Below, one piece after another: positions 13,001 to 20,100 of a DNA stretch of 64,000 nt. Under the pieces are notes generated by a model. It was not told the DNA's origin. It was given only the letters and a program-made list of their open reading frames with translations, and searched no databases. Source of the DNA: Vicugna pacos (lineage: Eukaryota > Chordata > Mammalia > Artiodactyla > Camelidae); NCBI RefSeq assembly GCF_048564905.1, contig NC_133006.1:16514501-16578500 (forward strand). Reading direction: 5' to 3'. Each line of letters begins with the position of its first letter. Within the stretch, counting starts at the first letter, position 1. The translations under genes were made by a program, and so were the position numbers.

Positions 13001-13525
13001 TGGCGGGTACATACTTATGGACTCAAAGAATGAATTAATTGAGTGAATAAAATCACTAGACGAGGCGGAATACTTATTGGAAAACACTTGGGTTCAAAGT
13101 GTGCTGTATGGCCCCGAAAAAGTCCATTCCCTTTTCTGAGCCTCAATTTCCTCATCTCTGAAGTGAACTCCAGGGCTACGTCAGGTTAGCTTCTTGCTCT
13201 GAAAATGACCCTCGGTTTCCGGCGGAGGCGGCGGGAAATGCGGTGAAACCGCGCTTGCTTTGCTCGCTCCGGAGCCAGGCCCATAACCGCAGCGGCCCCT
13301 ACGAGCTGAGGCCCAACGGTTGCCCCTCCCGCAGGTCGGGAGAGCAGCGGGCCTCCTCTCTCCCTCACCCGTCACGTGGACGCCAAGAAGGACTCCCTGG
13401 GCCGTGGCGAGCTCAGGTTCCGATCCCCGGGGCTTCCTGAAGACCAGCAGGTCAGGAAGCAGCGCCGCCAACCGGGCCTCTACGGGCCACAGAGGCGGCG
13501 CCACCACCCGCTCGCCGGTCGCCAT
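500..13525 (-). CDS. ADCY10P1: Soluble adenylyl cyclase paralogue (ADCY10-like), 5' part, predicted pseudo-enzyme
   Basis: Eleven exons read leftward: 13369-13525, 12364-12468, 9417-9455, 8533-8676, 4305-4510, 3929-4019, 3747-3835, 2955-3146, 2120-2241, 793-869 and 500-685. All phases join, every intron is GT-AG, and 469 codons are open; the gene continues past the left edge. The product aligns along its length with the tandem class III cyclase domains C1 and C2 of ADCY10, the bicarbonate-regulated soluble enzyme making cAMP from ATP. Seen signatures include SGFTA-like GFTALMDRF, FGGDIL, LVIG, FMFEK, FLCVFGLPG and RHEYTVIG. Key ADCY10 residues differ (human numbering, from memory): D47 is His, K95 Asn, D99 Asn, R176 Gln, K334 Arg and N412 Ser, while K144, T405 and R416 remain. 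Catalysis is therefore unlikely, but the open frame argues for a retained protein or a very recent loss. Position beside NFYA matches human ADCY10P1. The ATG at 13525 has a strong Kozak context; an in-frame ATG lies 60 bases upstream. Confidence 0.85.
793..869 (-). CDS. ADCY10P1: ADCY10-like coding exon 10, C2 domain (residues 382-408)
   Basis: It encodes KLVSISITNGPVFCGMVGAV and then ARHEYT, against VSIGVASGIVFCGIVGHTVRHEYT of ADCY10. The Thr of HEYT (human T405) is kept. The acceptor is TTTCTGATCCCCAG. Confidence 0.85.
870..2119 (-). other. ADCY10-like intron between exons 9 and 10, with a MIR
   Basis: It contains a MIR-type SINE remnant at about 1,340-1,440 (ACGTGAGGAAACTAAGGC core, with a loss-of-similarity tail). 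The pyrimidine-rich stretch 1,730-2,110 carries only chance open frames on the plus strand. Confidence 0.55.
2120..2241 (-). CDS. ADCY10P1: ADCY10-like coding exon 9, C2 domain (residues 342-382)
   Basis: It encodes GYMFLCVFGLPGDKKPDE and then AHALESSFSIFSFCWE, a clear match to FLCVFGFPGEKVPDE of ADCY10. The acceptor CATCTATTTCAG and the donor AA|GTGAGG are both good. Confidence 0.87.
2955..3146 (-). CDS. ADCY10P1: ADCY10-like coding exon 8, start of C2 domain (residues 278-341)
   Basis: It encodes the first strand and helix of C2: YISEFRTVTTVLVSLEL, then LIQEAALYISTVIEKGGGQL and SRIFMFEK. ADCY10 has NKVFMFDK at the end, so the adenine-site Lys334 is Arg335 here. The donor is GTAAGTA. Confidence 0.87.
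3455..3610 (-). repeat. L2 LINE 3' fragment
   Basis: The order of phrases (growing-cell 'atatttaccaagca', 'tactctatacctg', 'tagagggacaaacataaaca') follows the antisense 3' end of the L2 LINE. It is old and diverged. Confidence 0.5.
3747..3835 (-). CDS. ADCY10P1: ADCY10-like coding exon 7 (residues 248-277)
   Basis: It encodes ILRTALELDPDSALEQTLRK and then HIMKSLLKK, matching the RLACTLKPDPELEMSLQKYV region. The downstream donor reads AAG|GTTATT. That is GT but otherwise far from consensus, the weakest splice site in the gene. Confidence 0.82.
3929..4019 (-). CDS. ADCY10P1: ADCY10-like coding exon 6 (residues 218-248)
   Basis: It encodes SDPFDFDEHFDKCLDYLPHY, matching the C1-C2 linker FNFDEFFTKCTTFMHYY of ADCY10. 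The donor is a consensus GTAAGT and the phases (0 in, 1 out) fit both neighbours. Confidence 0.85.
4305..4510 (-). CDS. ADCY10P1: ADCY10-like coding exon 5 (residues 149-217)
   Basis: It encodes LSAGRISQVIVGDE, LLVIGRDVDGVQLAQRLAQA and LSWNCWKLCEQYM, co-linear with the C-terminal half of the ADCY10 C1 domain. In GVQLAQ the Gln (codon CAG) replaces Arg176, the second bicarbonate ligand. The donor is AAG|GTAGGA. Confidence 0.88.
5050..7410 (+). repeat. HAL1-type (half-L1) LINE
   Basis: The stretch 6,130-6,730 is a decayed L1-type ORF1 C-terminal region; the phrases around 6,600-6,720 match the ILYPAK...KQKL...LQ end of ORF1p. It then runs straight into an L1 3' UTR (6,760-7,405, ending in a TATCAATAAAAC tail) without any ORF2. 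ORF1 followed directly by 3' UTR is the HAL1 layout. The part from 5,050 to 6,100 is less certain. A (TA)n run interrupts the UTR at 7,028-7,053. Confidence 0.6.
7028..7053. repeat. (TA)n microsatellite
   Basis: About 13 uninterrupted TA units inside the HAL1 3' UTR. Confidence 0.95.
7590..8500 (-). repeat. Old L1M fragment in the ADCY10-like intron between exons 4 and 5
   Basis: Phrases such as 'gtgggattgctgggc' and 'ccatcaacactgtgtaagaagg' are characteristic of antisense old L1 3' regions. No open frame of note. Confidence 0.55.
8533..8676 (-). CDS. ADCY10P1: ADCY10-like coding exon 4 (residues 101-149)
   Basis: It opens GNVLLALWTVEQNQ where ADCY10 has GDALLALWRVERKQ. The second metal Asp (D99) is therefore Asn102, read directly from an AAT codon just inside the acceptor. 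It continues KCSLEIQEKFG and ends LQLKIG, keeping the Lys equivalent to K144. Confidence 0.88.
9240..9360 (+). repeat. L2 LINE tail fragment
   Basis: The layout 'agactgggagaccctttgag', 'agactgtcttcc', 'cagcacttag' and 'tgctgaataaa' matches the L2 3' terminus. It lies just upstream (plus coordinates) of micro-exon 9417-9455. Confidence 0.55.
9417..9455 (-). CDS. ADCY10P1: ADCY10-like coding exon 3, 39-bp micro-exon (residues 88-101)
   Basis: This short exon was found by asking for the missing FGGDILKFAG block. It reads HVLCFGGDILNITG across its junctions. Lys95 of ADCY10, one of the two bicarbonate-binding residues, is Asn98 here. The acceptor is TGATTTCAG; the donor GTATTT is weak. Confidence 0.8.
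9600..11480 (+). repeat. Long L2 LINE copy (ORF2 end and 3' UTR)
   Basis: A decayed reverse-transcriptase C-terminus (9,700-10,560 and 10,740-10,840) is followed by the L2 3' UTR (10,960-11,470). The 3' UTR has the phrases 'catcactcccctgctagagtc' in part, 'ccacctcagaacc' and 'gagggcaggtactgtgtc'. A MER5A element interrupts it at about 10,570-10,735. A copy of its own 3' tail sits out of place at 10,842-10,936. Confidence 0.6.
10570..10735. mobile_element. MER5A (hAT-Charlie non-autonomous DNA transposon)
   Basis: The ends resemble MER5A terminal inverted repeats ('agtttcagcctttactgcac' against 'aagtagagaaccact'), and the centre has 'tagacatcaggagttttaa'. It is inserted into the L2. Confidence 0.6.
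11950..12006 (+). repeat. Extremely 5'-truncated L1 3' end with A-tail
   Basis: 'acaatgtaaactgacttata' followed by 'cctcaataaaataaaatt' and an A-run is the terminus of a cetartiodactyl-type young L1. Only about 55 bases were inserted. Confidence 0.5.
12364..12468 (-). CDS. ADCY10P1: ADCY10-like coding exon 2 (residues 53-88)
   Basis: The acceptor TTGGTCAG and the donor GTGAGTG are both good. It encodes GFTALMDRFSLSC and later DKLAHIFSYYISDIVE, matching the helix after the first metal-binding strand of ADCY10 C1. Splice phase 2 in and 1 out fits both neighbours. Confidence 0.85.
12880..13180 (+). repeat. L2 tail and MIR remnants beside ADCY10-like exon 1
   Basis: 12,880-13,050 resembles an L2 3' end ('ctcctcgaggacaggcacc', 'cctagcacaatggcgggtac'). 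13,080-13,175 has the MIR phrase 'gagcctcaatttcctcatc'. Both abut the CpG island. Confidence 0.5.
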
Positions 13526-13760
13526 GGCGGCGACGGGGCTGCGCGCCGAGCTACCCGAAACAGGGTTCCTCCGCGAACCAGCCAATCCTCAACGACAGCC
13601 CTGATGGGTCCCTCCCACCAGCCAATCAGTGCGGGCTAGCTTGGAGCAGCGTCAATCGAAAGCCGCGGCGGGCTCTGCGCCACCTGTTTCCCAGCGCTTT
13701 GGCCCCTCGCGCTGGCTTCCGGGGAGGGGACGAGCAGAAGGTCGGCAGGACAGCGCGTTT
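13190..13760 (-). promoter_or_regulatory. ADCY10P1: CpG-island promoter of the ADCY10-like gene
   Basis: A dense CpG block surrounds coding exon 1. Upstream of the ATG (minus strand) lie two CCAAT boxes read on the plus strand at 13,582-13,586 and 13,622-13,626, 57 and 97 bases from the ATG and 40 apart. No TATA box is seen. A preserved CpG island implies an active germline promoter. Confidence 0.7.
13369..13525 (-). CDS. ADCY10P1: ADCY10-like coding exon 1 (residues 1-52)
   Basis: Starts at GCCGCCATGG and ends at G|GTGAGG. It encodes a Pro/Ala-rich N-terminus, then WPVEARLAALLPDLLVF, matching the WPIVRIAAHLPDLIVY stretch of ADCY10. The first cyclase strand reads GVLLGVHVTG where ADCY10 has GVLMFVDISG, so the metal-binding Asp47 is His50 here. 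Confidence 0.85.
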
Positions 13761-14589
13761 CAAGGAATGTAAGCTGACGGTTTTAAAATCTCCGTGAAAC
13801 GTGGTGAAGATACTTCTACGATGAAGCCTATCATCTGGGATAAGTATCAGTAGAGTGGTCCTTTTACCGGACAGAAACTTGGGTCATCTCAGTTTGTAAG
13901 GAAAAGTTCCATTGTTACCTGCCTAAAGCAAACTCAGGATGGCTTTTTAATTTACCGCCTTTAGATTAAGACTGTTTAACAGTGTCAGTCTTTTTCCTTA
14001 ATTGTTAGCTTCTTCCATTTCTGATGTCTGCCAGGACAGGTCACTGGGTATCATGGGAGTATTACCCGGGGCTGTTTTGTCAAGTTCCCGGGTCCCTGAC
14101 TTTTGTGTAATAAGGTCACGTTTGTGGTTGCCCATCTGTCGCTCAGATCTGTGAACACAAGACAGTAAGAGGACGATTATGTTGTGGATTAACAGAAATG
14201 CATCTGTTTTCCTGCATAAATAAAAACAAAAATCTAAAAATTACATCTTCACTATCTTTACTTCTACAGTATCTTATAAATCAATGCTGGTAACTAAAGG
14301 GCTAATTTTACTCATGGAATTACTTCATCGCGTTTTGATTAATACTTAAACGGTAAAACCAAATGGATGATCAATCCACAGGCGACAGGAAACACCTCCT
14401 CAGGAGGGTGAGAGGGCCAAAAGTGAAGGAAAAGAGATCAAGGGGATACACACAACTAAGAGGCTGGACACTCCCAAGTCTTGACACACTGTCCACAGAG
14501 CTCATGTCTGTCTATAGAGCTCAAAATATCAACACTATAAACACAACATAGAACCCAGGGGATGCAGACTCCTTAATATTGAAGACACT
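13761..14589. other. Short intergenic gap between NFYA 3' end and ADCY10-like 5' end
   Basis: About 0.8 kb of mostly unique sequence with no convincing exon or repeat. NFYA and the cyclase paralogue are tandem on the minus strand, so this is all that separates NFYA termination from the next promoter. Confidence 0.6.
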
Positions 14590-17133
14590 TTTTAGCATTT
14601 TTATAAATTTATTTATTTAAAAAAATAACAATTGAAATGACATCAATGATCAATCGCCTGTGCTCCCCACTACTGCTGGGGGGGAAAAGAACCTTCTACA
14701 GAGTTGAGTCCCAAAGGAAAATCAAGACATTATTATCAGGCACCTATTAGCCAGAAAAATGCTGTTGGTCCAGTGGTACAGACACTGACATGTTCAATGT
14801 ATCAGTGCAATTAAAATATATACAATTATCCTGCAAAAAAACAAAAAACCAAAAAACCACTCAAGAAGTGAAATAACTATGTATTAAACCAATTATTCAC
14901 ACACCCACACACTCTTTTTGCATATATGAAGTCGTCACTAGTCACAAGGACAAATTAAAAGAACTGGTAACAAAAAAATCCAAACCTCAACCCCACTTTG
15001 TGGGTTATTATGTGCTAAAATGACCACAATAAAAGGGCCATGAGCTACCTGAAATGCAATGACAAAATGACAACTGAAAACTTCATTTCAAATAAAACCA
15101 AACTCAAACTCATGGAAAAAAGAAATCTGCAACAATATGAGGTTGGTACTATGTACAAACATACAGACAAATAAATATGATTTTAGAACTGTTGCTAGCT
15201 TAAGTACTAGAAATTAGGTCTGAGGAATTTCTTTCTGAACTCAGCATCTTAAAGATTCCTAAACAAACCAAGGGATGTAAACTCATTGTTTTTAGTAATC
15301 TATCCTCTGAAAAACCAAATAAGGTTAACACCCAAAACTCACATAACCAGCCAGGAGTTTCTAGTGAGCCTACCAAAGGGTCAGCTCCTCCCGACATCTA
15401 GAAGTCAGGACAGATGACTAGAGTCAAGGGACTAGGGAGACACTTCACTTCCTGCTTTCTTTGCATAGCTCTGTACCTCTATTTCTACCATTCAATGATT
15501 TCCCTTTGTGATGTCTTCTTTACAGGGTTTAATTTCTTTTCCCTCTTAATACAGCTAGAGTAAAATCAAAGAAAGAGCCAATCTCTTCTCTTGGTATTTA
15601 AATCAAACCCACATGTTCTTCGAAAGAATTAGGTTTTCCTTATTTGTTTCCAGGGAGCAGCAACTCTTCTGAATTATCTTAGTTCTCCCAGGGTACCACA
15701 TCTAGAACAGAAATAGATTCCTGAGGCACAACCCATTCTGGAAGCTGTGGCCCAGTTCCTGACCCGGCAGGAATCTTTCCAGTCTGCAGTTTATCCCCAG
15801 CATGTGAAAACCTTTCTGCACAAGGCCTACAGAGAAAAGGGCACACAAACGGAAACTGGCACCAAAGAATCAGCTGCCATGGGAAGAATGAGAATGTTCG
15901 CTCTCTGGGGCCAGCACAAAGCACAGCAGGAGTGAAGCCAACATCAAGCTCTAGTAGATAACCCAGAATATGTCCAGGACAGCTTGACTGAACAGTGCTT
16001 TCCAGAAATTGTCAAGGACCAAACCTCAGACTTCTTCCTTTCCATGCTTGTTAAAAAGTTACAGTATGAATGTAATGTACATTATTCTCTCCATCTTAAT
16101 GATCCATCCAGGCATCCATCCACTGGCGAATCATGTTATATGACAATACATGGGTGTATATACTACTTTCTTTGTTCCTCTAGACTGAAACACACACCAA
16201 CCCTTCCATTCCTCACATGCTGTCACAAAGCCCATGACTGAAAAGCTCTGGTTTGGCTCTGTTTAGGAGTTACTACAAATGTCCTCAGCACTTCAGCAAA
16301 GAAGCTGTTGTGTAATTTTGTTCTCTACGTATGAAAGGCAGTTTCAAGGTCCAATACCCTCTAAATTGTCTTCCAAGTAGCCACAGCAAGAACTATGTTC
16401 CATGTGACGTGTCAACACAGACAAGCAGACCACACTTGTCAAAGCTAAGAGATCCAGCAATTTGTATTTTTAGTGCTTTAGTGCTCTTTCATCATTCCCC
16501 CAGAGTTAGCTTTTTCTTGGCTGGAGTCCAAAACTACCAACCTATCATCTGGGTGGAAAGAGATTCTTATTATTACCACAGATTAGATGCATGTAACTCA
16601 GAGAATTTACTGTTTCCATATCATGAGATGGAGCTTCCCTTCCTGGAAGCCATCTCTGAATACTAAGTGTCCATTAGTCAGCCTAAGATCCCCGTCAGAG
16701 GGATGGGTGCTGTTTAGAATCCATGGGAAGGAGTTGGCTGTGGCTTCCCTGATTGCAGTTTAGGTCGAGAAGGTTGTTCTCTGCTGAGATGGCTGGCTGT
16801 CATCACCAGTCAACTAAGTGCTTTGTGTGATACTGCTGGGCTGGCATGGGTCCCTTGCATCATCCCAACTCATGAAATGTCAATATCATCAACAGTCTGA
16901 AATAGGTCCTGACTGAAAAGGGTGAGACAAAGGCTTGCAACTTCAATTTGCCAGACATCACTGCAATTATAATACTGAGCCACTTATTATAAAAACTAAG
17001 TGGTTTCTGTCCTGTAGAAAAGGGCAGAATGTGATCGTCAGTGTCCCATCGGAAGAGCTGATCCATTTCCTTGGAACAGTGGGAAGCAGTGTGAGGAACG
17101 TGACCTTGATAAGCTCCATCACATGGCCTGGGG
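14590..17133 (-). other. NFYA: NFYA 3' UTR (about 2.5 kb)
   Basis: It follows the stop codon at 17,134-17,136 without a splice. Overlapping AATAAA signals on the minus strand lie at 14,608-14,617, placing cleavage near 14,590. Two perfect Pumilio-type TGTANATA sites lie near the distal end, at 15,150-15,157 and 14,817-14,824 (minus strand). Several small open frames here are chance. Confidence 0.7.
14608..14617 (-). terminator. NFYA: NFYA polyadenylation signal
   Basis: Two overlapping AATAAA hexamers read on the minus strand. No better-placed hexamer was noticed between here and the stop codon. Confidence 0.65.
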
Positions 17134-17187
17134 TTAGGACACTCGGATGATCTGTGTCATTGCCTCTTCATCTGCTTGATTTGGATC
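17134..17187 (-). CDS. NFYA: NFYA terminal coding exon (residues 331-347 and stop)
   Basis: It encodes DPNQADEEAMTQIIRVS and TAA, the invariant mammalian NF-YA C-terminus. The acceptor is TTTCTTTGTAG. Confidence 0.96.
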   Translation of the reverse strand, partial: DPNQADEEAMTQIIRVS

Positions 17188-20100
17188 CTACAAAGAAAGC
17201 ATAATAATGATTAAAGTCTTTTGCAAAAGCCAACTGGGAACTCATGGTTCTCACTACTTATCACAAAGGGAATAAACAAACTTTGCTCAGAAAATCAAAG
17301 GTCTATAATGCATCTAAGTCTGCATACATGGATTAAAATGCATCTCCATTAGGAAAGGAGACAATAAACCTTATTCTTAAAACGACTCCAAGTCTGGCCT
17401 GGCACTTCATTACTGAACACTCAAGGGTCAAGAATATATCTCTTTTCCTAAGTACCTATGTTGTTCCCTACTTTTAAGGATTAAGAGTCCTTAGGCGGCT
17501 AAGAAAAAGACCCAGAGAAACTGTCAGGCTGTACTTTTATATTCTTATTTTCTTGTCATATTTAAATATTGAGCACTCGGCAATGCTGGAAAGGACACTA
17601 ATTTATTTACATTATTTTATGCACTCATTTTGTAGATAAACCTGAAGCCTGGATGGGTAAAGTGATCTACCTGGACTAGAATCAAGTTAGTCAGAAGCCC
17701 AACAAGAAATACTTTGGCTCCCATTTAATCTTCTTTCCACTAAACTCTGTCTACTGCCTGCCTCTTACTTAAAACCTGTAAGGTTAAGACAAGGCTCAGT
17801 CCTTGGGATTTTTTGCAACATTCCACAATAACCACCTTCAGTTCCTCCACACTAAAGTTCTAAAGCCTCAGTTGGCATGATCCAAGAAAAAGCTGAAACA
17901 TTTCTGCAGGTGGGAGGATGGGAGGCTGGGTCTTGATCAACATGCAAGAACAATAACCAGCGTTTACTGAGCTCTCACTGTGCACGAGGCACTGTGCTAC
18001 ACAGGTGCCTAACATGGCTTATTGTATGAAATCCCCACAACATTCCTGTCAAGTATCAACAGCATCTCACTTACAGGTGGACAAAGTGAGGCTAAAAGAC
18101 GTTAAGTAAGTTATAGAAACAGTTTGAGATCTGCTGCAAAAAATTAAAAACTAGCATGCATCCTTGAGCAGGGGACTGACATTGTTAAGAAAGCACTTTC
18201 TTACAAAGACTGATTTGACAATAGTGCATGTGGGATGTGATGGGCATACAGAATAAAGTATCAGTAAATGGGAGGGACCCATCAATTCAACATTTACTGA
18301 GTGCTTGCTCTTGAATGGGCATTATACTAAGTCCAATAAATACAATAGGAAACAACAATCATCTACTCTCTGTACAGCTTATAGTCTAGGGAAGGAGGCA
18401 ACTACCACATGATCACACAAATAAAACAATGAGGTCATTATACTCAAAAGAAAAGGCAGATGTGAGAAAATAATGGGGTAGAAGAGACCCAGTCTGGCCT
18501 CTCAGATTTAAACCAAGACCTGAAAGATAAGTAAGAGATAGCCATGCAAAACGATGGCATGAAAAGCTCTACAGATTGGCTATTTTAAAGACCAAGGTCC
18601 CATGGCAGGAAACAGATCAATGAACAGTACAGTAAGAGCACAGAGACCAAGGAGCAGAAGGAAATAAAGCCAGAGGTGGGCAGGAGCTAAGACTCTGCAG
18701 GGCCTTGCTGGCCATGGTAATAAGCACTTTGGATTTTAGTCTGAGTGCAAATCAAATGGAAAACGGTGAGAGTGGAAGGCGTTAAAGCAGGATGGTGATG
18801 TGATATGACATGTATGTAGAAAGATCACACTAAGATGTGGAGAATGAAGTAGAGCGGCACAAGAGGGTAGGAGGGGAGATGAGGCAGATGTATTAATTGA
18901 AGCAAAAGAAGAGATGATTAGGCCAGACGGACTGCAGTTGGGAGGGAAAAAAAGTAAACTGATTCAGATTATATTTTAGAGTTAAGACCAAGGACTTCAA
19001 GAATTGGACAATTCTAGCTTTAATAACTGGGTGAATGGACATGTCACTCGTGTCTGGTTCAGGCAAGAAAAAATAAAAACCAAGAGTTCTGTTTTGGATA
19101 TATTGACTCAGAAATACCAGTGAGATACGGTAAGTAGAATCAGATGCAAGAACCAGTGTGGTTACAGAGTTAAGTACTGGAATTTACACTGCTTGGGTCT
19201 GAATTTCAGCTGCATCATTTTATTAAATAGTTTAACTGAACTACGTAACCTCTCTAAATCTTAGATTCAAAGGTAAAATGGAAACTACAATTCTTACCTC
19301 ATGCGGCTTGAGGTTGTTATAAAGATTTATTGAAAAAAAAGCTTACGAAAATGCTTAAACCTAACGGCTGGCACACAGCAGTTAAGTGTTAGCTGCTGCT
19401 GGTACTAGGACACTAAGAAACAAACTTGTTCTTTGAAAATCAAGAAAAGTGAGAATTTCAAGAAATTGATAGTGATAACTGGCAAAGACTGGGAGGAAAA
19501 AAGGCCACTGGATCTTAATTCTGAAAAGATGCAAAGGAATCTAAGACACAATGTTGTATCCAGTTTAGAGACTGGTTAGTCCCTAGTGTGAAAATATCAA
19601 GAGGACACTGTGAAGGCTTCCACCCAAGAAAACACAAGACAATAAAGAGAAGAATAGAAGTATTCATCTTCTTACCTGCATATGGGGACTATCTTTTTCC
19701 TTTGGAGAGAAAAATCGTCCACCTTCACCACGCTTCCGTGCCATGGCATGACGGTGCCGAGACTCATGCAGGTATTTCTAAAACAAGAGACACTAGCTGA
19801 AATCAGCATAGTTATCCATTGCACAAATCTCATCCTCAAAAGTGTGATCAAAGCCACCAGGGGCAATTATGACCTTGTGTTATGAAGAAAGCTTTGGAGA
19901 AAACACAAATAGCAGCTAAGCATACATAACCATCATAAGAATGGAACTGCCAAATGAGTAGTAACTAAAAAGATTTGCCAAAGATATAGCAGAAATCACT
20001 ATCTACCTCCCAATGTGTACCCTCTCTTTTGCTTTAGTAACAGACCAAATTTTAGTGTCTGCTCAGTGAAACTAACTACATTTCCTAACCTTATTTGCAG

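Noticed and set aside
13526-13585. Upstream in-frame ATG extending the cyclase paralogue by 20 residues
   Set aside because: The ATG at 13,525 has the better GCCGCCATGG context and gives a length closer to ADCY10. The longer start cannot be excluded.
13181-13639. Plus-strand and alternative-frame open frames over ADCY10-like exon 1
   Set aside because: They are shadows of the true exon in CpG-rich DNA; only the frame with LWPVEARLAALLPDL resembles a protein.
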